This document shows positions 14,460 to 21,215 of a DNA stretch of 21,219 nucleotides, one piece after another. Source of the DNA: an uncultured Muribaculaceae bacterium (GTDB taxonomy: Bacteria; Bacteroidota; Bacteroidia; Bacteroidales; Muribaculaceae); NCBI GenBank assembly GCA_910584495.1, contig CAJUAR010000049.1:1-21219 (forward strand). Direction: 5' to 3'. The notes beneath the pieces are model-generated. The model was not told the DNA's origin, did not search any database, and saw nothing but the letters and a program-made list of their open reading frames with translations. How positions within the stretch are numbered: the first letter of the stretch is position 1; every line of letters starts with the position of its first letter. A program made the translations under genes and the position numbers.

Positions 14460-15953
14460 TCAACGATAAAGAGTGCCCAGGGCTTTGCTCAGATATGTCT
14501 GGCAGAGCTGGACATCGATTGAGGCATCAATTTGCTCGGAATGGGCTTTGAGCCATGCAGTCTGGGCTTCGAGCACATTGTCGGTTGTCGCCACGCCTTC
14601 GCGGAAAGCCAGATTGGCGGTGCGCAGGTTCTCGTCGGCCTTGGCAAGATTGACGGTGGTCATCTCATAGGTCTTATAGGCCTCTTTTGTTTTGAACGAA
14701 GCCTGGCTCACCTGCAGGTTCACAAGCTCGCGGGCATCGGCCAGCTCGAGACGGCGTATTGCTTCGTCGGCCCCTGCTGCTTTATATTTGTTAAGGTTTC
14801 CGCCCCAGTGCCACAGCGGAATCGACACCATGGCCCCGACGCTGAAAGCCCCTTTGAACCTTTTTTTGAAGCCGTCGAACATGTTGGGGTTGCTCACTTC
14901 GTAGCTGCCGACAAGGGCAATCTGCGGCAGCATCGACGACAGAGCCACTTGTTTCTGCTGGCGCGACACTTCCACGGCCTGTTCGAGTGCGCGGAGGTCG
15001 GGACGGTTGGCATATACGTTCTCCATGTCGTAGCCCCCCTCGGGTTCAATGCCCGGCTGTAGGGCCGGCATTGCATTGTCCTCGTCGGCAAGGGTGAAAC
15101 GGCAGTTGGCGGGCAAGCCGCACACCTGAGCCAGAGCCATGCGCGAGAGCACCAGGCCGTTGTCCACCTTGGTGAGGTCGACTTGCGCGGCATTGAGCTT
15201 GACATCGACGCTGAGCACATCGCTGCGTGTGGCCACGCCCTCGGCGAGCATGCGGTGCACGTTTTGACTGAGCGAGTCGAGCAGGTTCACAAAGCTCTGC
15301 GCCAGCTTCTGCTTTGCCTTGAGCGATACCACCTGCCAATAGGCGGCATCGACGGCATATATCACATTTTCGGCCTCGGCGGTGTGGAGCTCGCGTGCGG
15401 CACGCTCGGCAGCGCGTGTGATTTTGTTCATAGCCACAATTTTGCCTCCCATAAATATGGGCTGCGTCAGCGTAATGGCTCCGAAGAACACGTTGTGGAT
15501 GTCGTAGGTCATGGCTTCCTTGGGAATCAAGGCCACGGTCGAGGGCACATATTGCCCGTCGGGACCTTTGATGGGCATGCCTGTTTCGGGATTCGTCACC
15601 AGATTGAACTCGTACTTGCCCGTCTTGGGGTTGAAACTTTTGGTGGGCAGCAGCTGGTCGGAGTCAAAAATCGACAGTTCCCGCTGGTTGTAGAGATAGC
15701 CGCCGGTAAAATCAATTCCCGGCAGATAGGCAGCGAAGGCCTCCTTGTTCTGGTAGCCGGCTTTCTTGATGCGCTCGCGCGACATCATCAGCTGTTTGTT
15801 GCTCTGCAAGGCCATCTGGCGGAACTGTTCGAGGGTTGTGAGGCCGGGGAGCACGGTGTCGGCAGGTGTCTGCGCGGCAACAGCCGGTGCTGCTGTCATA
15901 ATGCACACAGCCACAGCCTTCAGCAGTTTTGAAATGTGCTTATATTGTCCCAT
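14460..15953 (-). CDS. TolC/OprM-type outer-membrane channel protein
   Basis: This 497-residue protein has a signal peptide (about 1-27, ending APAVAAQ) and two repeated TolC-like halves. The first runs from TTLEQFRQMALQSNKQL through the beta-barrel segment with FGAITLTQPIFMGGK. The second carries PDLRALEQAVEVSRQQKQVALSSMLPQIALVGSY and EGVATTDNVLEAQTAWLKA. These are the coiled helices and barrel strands of outer-membrane efflux proteins, whose trimers form the exit duct for the HlyD-like adaptor. It is the first gene of the six-gene operon, with a promoter -7 box at 16062-16069 and a leader of about 100 nt. The loop rich in Gly/Pro (about 105-135) is an insert in the barrel region. Confidence 0.9.
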   Translation of the reverse strand: MGQYKHISKLLKAVAVCIMTAAPAVAAQTPADTVLPGLTTLEQFRQMALQSNKQLMMSRERIKKAGYQNKEAFAAYLPGIDFTGGYLYNQRELSIFDSDQLLPTKSFNPKTGKYEFNLVTNPETGMPIKGPDGQYVPSTVALIPKEAMTYDIHNVFFGAITLTQPIFMGGKIVAMNKITRAAERAARELHTAEAENVIYAVDAAYWQVVSLKAKQKLAQSFVNLLDSLSQNVHRMLAEGVATRSDVLSVDVKLNAAQVDLTKVDNGLVLSRMALAQVCGLPANCRFTLADEDNAMPALQPGIEPEGGYDMENVYANRPDLRALEQAVEVSRQQKQVALSSMLPQIALVGSYEVSNPNMFDGFKKRFKGAFSVGAMVSIPLWHWGGNLNKYKAAGADEAIRRLELADARELVNLQVSQASFKTKEAYKTYEMTTVNLAKADENLRTANLAFREGVATTDNVLEAQTAWLKAHSEQIDASIDVQLCQTYLSKALGTLYR

Positions 15954-15990
15954 ATCGAGGAGTTTGTTTTTTATGAAATGTTAGTTTTGC

Positions 15991-16019
15991 AGGCATGAGG
16001 CACCCGTTGGAAATGCCTC
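15991..16019 (-). other. alternative inverted repeats in the leader of the TolC-type operon
   Basis: AGGCAT (15991-15996) can pair with ATGCCT (16013-16018). GAGGCA (15997-16002) can pair with TGCCTC (16014-16019). The two pairings compete because they share the same right-hand arm. The site lies about 40-65 nt before the start codon in the roughly 100-nt leader. It could be a DNA operator or an RNA structure; the arms are short, so it may be chance. Confidence 0.3.
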
Positions 16020-16061
16020 CATATTATAAACTTTTTATGGGTCGCTATTGTTCAGAAAATA

Positions 16062-16069
16062 CAAATTTA
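16062..16069 (-). promoter_or_regulatory. -7 box of the six-gene export/flippase operon
   Basis: The minus strand reads TAAATTTG, fitting TAnnTTTG. It would start transcription about 100 nt upstream of the TolC-like start codon. A clear -33 TTTG is not found; a TTG at 16085-16087 is rather close. It is back-to-back with the deoC promoter, so 15954-16144 is a divergent control region. Confidence 0.6.
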
Positions 16070-16114
16070 TAAAAAAATTTTCATCAACGTAAAAGATGAA
16101 TGAAGAAAAATTCC

Positions 16115-16122
16115 TATTTTTG
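16115..16122 (+). promoter_or_regulatory. -7 box of the deoC operon promoter
   Basis: TATTTTTG matches TAnnTTTG and ends 23 nt before the ATG at 16145. A -33 TTTG is not evident. The position excludes the in-frame ATG at 16100 as the start of deoC. Confidence 0.65.
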
Positions 16123-16144
16123 TGCAACTAAAACCAAAAGCGTT

Positions 16145-17044
16145 ATGGCAGACCAACAACCCATGGACAAATACCGGCAGGCCATCAATAGCAGCACCGT
16201 CACCGACGACGATGCCGCAGTGGCTGCTGCCGTCAAAGAAATCCTCGAAAAGCACTTCGACGAAAACAACAATAAAGAGGTTTATAAATTCCTCTTCAAC
16301 ACCATCGACCTCACCACGCTCAAGTCGACAGACTCGCCTTCGTCGGTGGCTCGATTCACCGAGAATGTCAACAACTTTGCCGAGCAATTCCCTTCGTTGC
16401 CCAATGTTGCGGCCATCTGTGTCTATCCCAACTTTGCCGAAGTGGTGCGCACGGTGCTGGAGGTAACACCCGTCAAGATTGCATGTGTCTCAGGCGCTTT
16501 CCCTTCGTCGCAGTCATTCGAAGAAGTAAAAATTGCCGAAACCTCGCTGGCTGTGGCTAACGGGGCCGACGAAATCGACATTGTCTTCAATCTTGGCTAC
16601 TACTTCGACGGCGACTACGAATCGGTTACCGACGAAATCCAGGAGCAGAAAGAAGCTTGCCGCGGAGGTCGTCTGAAAGTAATTCTCGAAACTGGAGCCC
16701 TGAAGACAGCCCGCAACATCAAGCAGGCTTCCGTTCTCTCGCTCTACTCCGGTGCCGACTTCCTCAAAACTTCCACAGGCAAGGAATATCCCGGCGCAAG
16801 CCTCGAAGCTGCCTACGTCATGGCTATGTGCATCAAGGAATATTATGAGAAAACAGGAACCCGCGTGGGATTCAAAGCAGCCGGAGGTGTGTCGACAACC
16901 GAAGATGCGGTGAAATACTACACCATTATCAAAGAAGTCCTCGGCGAGGAATGGCTCACAAACGAATATTTCCGTCTGGGAGCTTCGCGCCTTGCAAACA
17001 CTCTGCTTTCCGACATTGTCGGCTACGAAGTAAAACAGTTCTAA
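16145..17044 (+). CDS. deoC: deoxyribose-phosphate aldolase
   Basis: This 299-residue cytosolic enzyme cleaves 2-deoxyribose-5-phosphate to acetaldehyde and glyceraldehyde-3-phosphate in deoxynucleoside catabolism. All DERA active-site elements are present. EIDIVF at 143-148 carries the catalytic Asp145 (equivalent to Asp102 in E. coli). FLKTSTGK at 206-213 has the Schiff-base Lys208. GFKAAGG at 242-248 has the proton-shuttle Lys244, and FRLGAS follows near the end. It is about 40 residues longer than the E. coli enzyme, mostly from an N-terminal extension with an acidic, helical segment. The ATG at 16145 is chosen because the -7 box ends at 16122. It is followed after 13 nt by the GYF_2/CD225 gene, likely in one transcript, although those proteins have no known link to deoxyribose. 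Confidence 0.93.
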   Translation: MADQQPMDKYRQAINSSTVTDDDAAVAAAVKEILEKHFDENNNKEVYKFLFNTIDLTTLKSTDSPSSVARFTENVNNFAEQFPSLPNVAAICVYPNFAEVVRTVLEVTPVKIACVSGAFPSSQSFEEVKIAETSLAVANGADEIDIVFNLGYYFDGDYESVTDEIQEQKEACRGGRLKVILETGALKTARNIKQASVLSLYSGADFLKTSTGKEYPGASLEAAYVMAMCIKEYYEKTGTRVGFKAAGGVSTTEDAVKYYTIIKEVLGEEWLTNEYFRLGASRLANTLLSDIVGYEVKQF

Positions 17045-17057
17045 CCATCACTGCCGA

Positions 17058-17663
17058 ATGAAAATCTGGATTTATCTCGACGGTCGCCAGCAGGGACCTT
17101 TCGAACTTGTCGAACTCCTCGATATGCCCGGTGTGAACGAAAACACCAAGGTGTGGTTCGAGGGGCTTGCACGGTGGTATCCCGCCGGTGCGCTCGAAGA
17201 AATGCGGCCTCTGTTCGATGGTTCTCTGGCCGGAGCACGCGCCGAAGCAACCGATGACCACAACCATGCCGAAACTCAGGCAGAGGTCATTGCCGACGAA
17301 CAAGGCCTGGACGAAACCGAAGAGAAACATCAGGAAGAAGCCGTGCTCGACGATATAGCCGCTGAAGCTCAGTCCGAAGACCGGCAGCCGGCCTATGCTC
17401 CCGGGCGCGTCTATGCAAGCCGCAAACCTGAAGGACCGTGTCCCCCGTCTTATCTTGGATGGTCTATCTTTCTGATGGTGTGCTGCTGCTCGCCGGTGAG
17501 CCTCGCAGCCCTCGTTTCGTCTATCTGCACTTCGTCGTTCTTCATGCGCGGCGACGTGCGCAAAGCACGAAAGGCTTCGGAGGTGACGGCATGGCTCATT
17601 ATGATTGCTCTTGCCCTGGGCATGATTCCGGCAATGTTAACCACGATTTTCTTTGGCAATTGA
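17058..17663 (+). CDS. GYF_2 (DUF4339) plus CD225/dispanin-like membrane protein
   Basis: This 201-residue protein has two recognisable parts. Residues 1-50 form a GYF_2 domain: IYLDGRQQGPFELVEL with the conserved GPF at 13-15, then VWFEGLARWYPA. An acidic, Glu/Asp/Gln-rich linker follows (about 55-125). The C-terminus, PPSYLGWSIFLMVCCCSPVSLAALV then a soluble stretch SFFMRGDVRKARKASE and a second hydrophobic segment, is the CD225/dispanin layout of two membrane segments with a cysteine cluster. Bacterial members are common beside DUF2752 genes, as here, and their function is unknown. GYF_2 is presumed to mediate protein binding. The downstream DUF2752 gene begins 2 nt after this stop. Confidence 0.8.
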   Translation: MKIWIYLDGRQQGPFELVELLDMPGVNENTKVWFEGLARWYPAGALEEMRPLFDGSLAGARAEATDDHNHAETQAEVIADEQGLDETEEKHQEEAVLDDIAAEAQSEDRQPAYAPGRVYASRKPEGPCPPSYLGWSIFLMVCCCSPVSLAALVSSICTSSFFMRGDVRKARKASEVTAWLIMIALALGMIPAMLTTIFFGN

Positions 17664-17665
17664 CC

Positions 17666-18064
17666 GTGAAACAACGGCCAAAACGAATACTCACTGTCGC
17701 GATGCTCGCCGGAGCAATCGCGGCAGTGCTCTTTTTGGGCGGCTTGGCGCTGAGCTATGTCTACACCCACGACCCCGCATCCTCTCCGTCGCCCAAATGT
17801 TTTTTCAAACTCCTCACCGGCTGGGACTGTCCGGGATGCGGTAGCCAGCGTGCCGCTTATGCCTTGCTCCACGGCCGCATTGCCGACGCATGGCAGCTCA
17901 ATCCTTTCATTTTTTTTGCCGTGCCCGTCGCATTGTTCTACTTTGTGGTTGAGGCAGGCCGTCGCCGCTGGCCTCGCTTTCATGTGCTGGCCACGCATCC
18001 GCTGGTGCTCACAGCGCTGCTGTTCCTCATCATTGCATGGTGGGCGGGCCGCAACCTCATGTAG
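17666..18064 (+). CDS. DUF2752 membrane protein
   Basis: This 132-residue protein has three hydrophobic segments (about 12-32, 78-94, 108-128) and the DUF2752 signature CFFKLLTGWDCPGCGSQRA around 50-68, a conserved cysteine-rich loop between the first two segments. The loop looks able to bind a metal or form disulfides, though no role is established for the family. A GTG at 17666 is chosen. It gives a basic start (KQRPKR) before the first membrane helix and follows the GYF_2/CD225 stop by 2 nt. A TTG at 17660 overlapping that stop, or an ATG at 17702 that would cut into the helix, are alternatives. The stop is only 6 nt from the stop of the convergent PAS gene. Confidence 0.75.
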   Translation: MKQRPKRILTVAMLAGAIAAVLFLGGLALSYVYTHDPASSPSPKCFFKLLTGWDCPGCGSQRAAYALLHGRIADAWQLNPFIFFAVPVALFYFVVEAGRRRWPRFHVLATHPLVLTALLFLIIAWWAGRNLM

Positions 18065-18070
18065 GTACCG

Positions 18071-18427
18071 TCAATGTCTGATGTAGTGGGGCATATCGTC
18101 GGGGATGACCATCGACAGCTCCACAAGTCCGGCAACGCGTCCGGCATCATCGCGCCATGCCGACTGGAAAATCATCTTGCGTTGCCCTTCTTTTTCTATT
18201 GTATAGCAATTGGTTCCGCCATCTGCCAGCAAACGCCGGATTATGGCTTTGGAGTTGTCGTTGTGAAACTCCATGAGGTTGCGGCCAATGAGAGCCGCAC
18301 CGCCGCGACCGGCAAAAGTGTGGCGCGACCGCTCGTTCATATAGATAATGTTGCAGTCGGCATCTGCCACCGTCACAGCGCAATTCATTCTCATAGCCCA
18401 GTCGGGCACCATTTTATCACATTCCAT
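18071..18427 (-). CDS. single-PAS-domain protein
   Basis: This 118-residue cytosolic protein is essentially one PAS domain. The beta-strand core is AVTVADADCNIIYMNERSRHTF, followed by LIGRNLMEFHN at the helical connector, then the C-terminal strands CYTIEKEGQRKMIFQSAWRD and VAGLVELSMVI. There is no kinase, cyclase, GGDEF or HTH output domain, so it may bind a small ligand or act through a partner. The cofactor cannot be read from the sequence. It has a full TTTG/TAnnTTTG promoter, with the -7 box ending 21 nt before the ATG, so it is independently transcribed. It converges on the DUF2752 gene with a 6-nt gap and no visible terminator between them. Confidence 0.82.
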   Translation of the reverse strand: MECDKMVPDWAMRMNCAVTVADADCNIIYMNERSRHTFAGRGGAALIGRNLMEFHNDNSKAIIRRLLADGGTNCYTIEKEGQRKMIFQSAWRDDAGRVAGLVELSMVIPDDMPHYIRH

Positions 18428-18447
18428 AGCAAATATTTTTCAGCTTG

Positions 18448-18478
18448 CAAAAATACGATATTTCCCCCATTGCGCAAA
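18448..18478 (-). promoter_or_regulatory. full Bacteroidetes promoter of the PAS-domain gene
   Basis: On the minus strand TTTG (18475-18478), 19 nt, then TATTTTTG (18448-18455) matches the TTTG / TAnnTTTG consensus at ideal spacing. It is the best promoter in the window and predicts a leader of about 15 nt. Confidence 0.8.
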
Positions 18479-18491
18479 GACGCGCGCAGCC

Positions 18492-18516
18492 AAAAAAGCA
18501 GCCGACACCGACAGCT
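18492..18516 (-). terminator. intrinsic terminator of the OPA transporter gene
   Basis: In the minus-strand transcript, AGCUG and CGGCU flank a short inner stem (positions 18500-18516, with one U-U mismatch and one G-U pair), followed 2 nt later by UUUUUU (18492-18497). It starts 6 nt past the transporter stop and separates that gene from the PAS promoter. Confidence 0.55.
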
Positions 18517-18521
18517 AAGAA

Positions 18522-19844
18522 TCAGTTATACCGTTTGGTGTTCCAAACACACAGAGTGAGCAAAACCGAAACGAGTGCAGCCCCGATCCAGAAGTAATTG
18601 ACGTAAGTGAAGTTGTAGATGTCCACACCATCGACAACAGTCTTGTTTTGTTGGATAAGGACACCGTTCATAATGTCCTGCAGCGCAGCTCCTATGTATG
18701 ATGCTATACCCACCACGCCGAGTGCAGCCCCAGATGCTTTTTTAGGCGCAATATCTATTGCCATCAGACCGCCAAGGAAGCAGATCAGCACACCTATGGC
18801 AAGACCGAAAAGAATCATTGCCAAGGCATCAATCCAAAAGTGGCTGTGAGGGCTGAGGAGAAACATCGAGAGAGCTGTCACATTGAGCAGACCGAAGATA
18901 AGTGCCGGAATATTACGGTTGCCCCTGAATAGTTTGTCAGAAATAAGACCGGAGGAAACAGTGCCGATTATTCCGCATATCGAGCTAATCGATATGATGA
19001 AACTGGCATCGATAGTATCATAACCCTTCTGTGCCTGGAGGTAGAATACGCCCCAGCTATTCACCGCATAGCGACTGATATACATAAATGCGCTTGCAAA
19101 AGCCAAAATCCATATCGCCGGCATGCGGAGCACCATCTTTTGGGCTGCGTTGAAGTCATCGTTTTTTTCCTCTTTCTCTTTTGATATATTTTCTACCGCC
19201 TTATATCCTTGACAGCCGGGGGTGTCATAGAGGAAGAAAATGATGATTGCAGCTCCGAGTATGCCGATTAGTGCCGCCCCCATAAAGCCATAGCGCCAAC
19301 CTGCAAAACTCACAAGCGATGCCACTGCAATAAATGTGAATGCTTCGCCAAGATTATGGCTTGCCGACCAAAAGCCGTAGAACGAACCTCGTTTCGATGT
19401 GGGAAACCACCGGGAAAGAGCAACAACACACGGCGCGGCTCCCATCGATTGAGCCCAACCATTTACTCCCCACAGAATAAGGAAGAAGATAAACGAATTG
19501 GTGAATCCAAGACAGAGGTTGACCAGAGCCGAGATAATGAGGCCTGTGGCCATGAAACGCCGGATGTTGCTGCGGTCGGCCATAAAACCATTGCAGAACT
19601 TGCCCACGGCATAAGTAAAGAAAAGTACCGAACCAATGATGCCAAGTTCTGTCTCCGAAAAAATGCCCTCGTCAACAATCGGTTTCTTAACAACATTGAA
19701 GCTTAGGCGACACACATAGTATAGGCCGTAGCCAAGGGTTGCGGCCAGGAAAGTTGACCACTGCAGTCGCTTGAAGCGACTGTCGTGATCCATATTCCCA
19801 ACCGGCGTACAGATGCGATAAAAATCAATTAATCGTCTGAACAT
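18522..19844 (-). CDS. organophosphate:phosphate antiporter (OPA family, GlpT/UhpT-like MFS)
   Basis: This 440-residue, 12-segment MFS transporter has the OPA family signs. GYGLYYVCRLSFNV has Arg46 at the place of GlpT Arg45. WSASHNLGEAF carries His163 at the place of GlpT His165. YISRYAVNSWGVFYL puts Arg258 in the place of GlpT Arg269. These residues contact the phosphate substrate in GlpT, so uptake of an organic phosphate ester (for example glycerol-3-phosphate or a hexose phosphate) in exchange for inorganic phosphate is likely; the precise substrate is not readable. The loop between the halves (about 215-240) is rich in Glu/Lys/Asp. The ATG at 19844 is chosen; an upstream in-frame ATG at 19901 would add a hydrophobic tail not seen in the family. 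A terminator follows at 18492-18516. Confidence 0.87.
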   Translation of the reverse strand: MFRRLIDFYRICTPVGNMDHDSRFKRLQWSTFLAATLGYGLYYVCRLSFNVVKKPIVDEGIFSETELGIIGSVLFFTYAVGKFCNGFMADRSNIRRFMATGLIISALVNLCLGFTNSFIFFLILWGVNGWAQSMGAAPCVVALSRWFPTSKRGSFYGFWSASHNLGEAFTFIAVASLVSFAGWRYGFMGAALIGILGAAIIIFFLYDTPGCQGYKAVENISKEKEEKNDDFNAAQKMVLRMPAIWILAFASAFMYISRYAVNSWGVFYLQAQKGYDTIDASFIISISSICGIIGTVSSGLISDKLFRGNRNIPALIFGLLNVTALSMFLLSPHSHFWIDALAMILFGLAIGVLICFLGGLMAIDIAPKKASGAALGVVGIASYIGAALQDIMNGVLIQQNKTVVDGVDIYNFTYVNYFWIGAALVSVLLTLCVWNTKRYN

Positions 19845-19881
19845 AAAAAAATTCGTCAAAAAAATTAAGAAGTCGTAAGCT

Positions 19882-19902
19882 GTCGAAGTCACACACTTCA
19901 AC
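19882..19902 (-). other. hairpin between the fibre-like gene and the OPA transporter
   Basis: GTCGAAGT (19882-19889) and ACTTCAAC (19895-19902) form an 8-bp stem with a CACAC loop and one G-U pair in the minus-strand RNA. It is 9 nt past the stop of the upstream secreted-protein gene. T-rich sequence (near 19850-19870) follows too far away for a classic terminator, so it may act as a weak terminator or RNA end structure. Confidence 0.35.
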
Positions 19903-19910
19903 GAAGACTT

Positions 19911-21158
19911 TTATTCACCGAGGCGGCTACGCAGCTCATCAATTTCTTTCTGTTGTTGAAGAATATAAAGAGTAAGTTCCTCGACTTTGCGCAAGAGCGT
20001 CTCATTCATATCATGTTGGGAATATCCTTCCGTTGCAACCTGAGCTGCCGACGGAACATCAGGCAAGTGTCCGTTATCATCGACATACTTCTTCACCTCG
20101 GAAAGAGGACGTAAGCGATATGAATCTTCAAATACATAATCGGCCCATGAAGATACCGGTGCTATTGCATAGTCTGCCGCAAGAATGCCTTTTTTGACAA
20201 ACATACTGTACTTGCTTCGCAATTCAGCTCTTATACTGCTTCCAGTTTGCAAACCGTTAAACCCCCAGTAAAGATTGCCATCTGTACCGATTACTCCAAC
20301 AGTATTATTTGATACGCCAATTTCCAAATCATTTGATGATGTAGTGCCTAACCAAGCCACATTGCGGTCGGGATGCTTTCTCATAACTGTACGAACACCT
20401 CCCGTTGTTACGTCGATTGGTAAAGATGAGGATACATTTGTTGCAGAAACCTTAAACTGCGGAGAATCGTTTTCATCGGTATTCCCATCAGTCCAAAAAC
20501 CAAATGAACCGCCACCGAATCTAAGCATCTTGTTGTTAACAGTTGAAATAGTGGCATCACCAAAACGACCGTTTTTTAATGTCAACAGATCTATCGTGTT
20601 ACCCGAATTGAAAACAACTTGATTGCGGAAAATGCTTTTTCCCTCTTGGAGTTCGACAAGAGGAATATCATTCGTATCACTTGTCATGCCGGCCCAAAAA
20701 GCGATAGAACCTTTGGAAGCAATACGCAGGAATTTATTGCTCCGTGATGATTCAATTACCATGTCGTCATTTCGTCCATATCCGATGAAGCCATGCATCC
20801 CAGTATAATTATTTATATTGGCGAGTATTAGCTTGTTGAATTGAGTGTTTCCTGTAGTACTGATTCCAATGTCAGGAAGAGCCTTGACGGCATCATTGAG
20901 GAGATTAATCCGAGTATTGCCTCGATCAGTATCATTGGGATTTAGAAAACACCATGAACCGTCGGCATTCATAAAGGATCGCAGTTTATAGTCAGAATAA
21001 AAACCGCAACCGGTAAACTGAAGGTTAATTGATGTATTGGCAATATATTCTCCTTGTCCACCACCATTATAAATGAGCCTATAATAGGAGGGAGCTTGTC
21101 CCATTGCAGCCCATATTGCCGAAAGAGCCACAACAAGAGTTAATAATAATCGTTTCAT
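19911..21158 (-). CDS. secreted tail-fibre-like protein with C-terminal coiled coil
   Basis: This 415-residue protein has a signal peptide (MKRLLLTLVVALSAIWAAMG, cleavage near residue 20). A long beta-rich middle is full of Asn, Gly, Ser and Thr, with repeated short patterns such as GFIGYGRNDDMVIE, GSIAFWAG and GGSFGFWTDG. The C-terminal module from about 338, WADYVFEDSYRLRPLSEVKKY, then HLPDVPSA and a coiled coil ending in LTLYILQQQKEIDELRSRL, is widespread in Bacteroidota secreted and fibre-like proteins and resembles the trimerisation ends of tail fibres. A role in surface or matrix structure is inferred. Composition is AT-richer than the central genes (25 of 60 G+C at 20221-20280), which hints at acquisition or different selection. 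No clear promoter is visible in the 61 nt left before the window edge. Confidence 0.7.
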   Translation of the reverse strand: MKRLLLTLVVALSAIWAAMGQAPSYYRLIYNGGGQGEYIANTSINLQFTGCGFYSDYKLRSFMNADGSWCFLNPNDTDRGNTRINLLNDAVKALPDIGISTTGNTQFNKLILANINNYTGMHGFIGYGRNDDMVIESSRSNKFLRIASKGSIAFWAGMTSDTNDIPLVELQEGKSIFRNQVVFNSGNTIDLLTLKNGRFGDATISTVNNKMLRFGGGSFGFWTDGNTDENDSPQFKVSATNVSSSLPIDVTTGGVRTVMRKHPDRNVAWLGTTSSNDLEIGVSNNTVGVIGTDGNLYWGFNGLQTGSSIRAELRSKYSMFVKKGILAADYAIAPVSSWADYVFEDSYRLRPLSEVKKYVDDNGHLPDVPSAAQVATEGYSQHDMNETLLRKVEELTLYILQQQKEIDELRSRLGE

Positions 21159-21201
21159 TGTTTATTTACAATACTTCGGTTATTTTTAAGAGTTTGTTAA
21201 C

Positions 21202-21215
21202 GGCTCCGAGGAGCC
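21202..21215. other. short palindrome at the right edge
   Basis: GGCTC (21202-21206) and GAGCC (21211-21215) flank a CGAG tetraloop upstream of the fibre-like gene. It could be the end of a terminator or an operator, but the window ends 4 nt later and there is no T-run, so it cannot be judged. Confidence 0.25.

Noticed and set aside
14431..14463. TTG start at 14463 for the HlyD-like gene, overlapping the TolC-type stop
   Set aside because: ATG at 14430 gives a normal short cytosolic tail; the TTG is possible by coupling but less likely.
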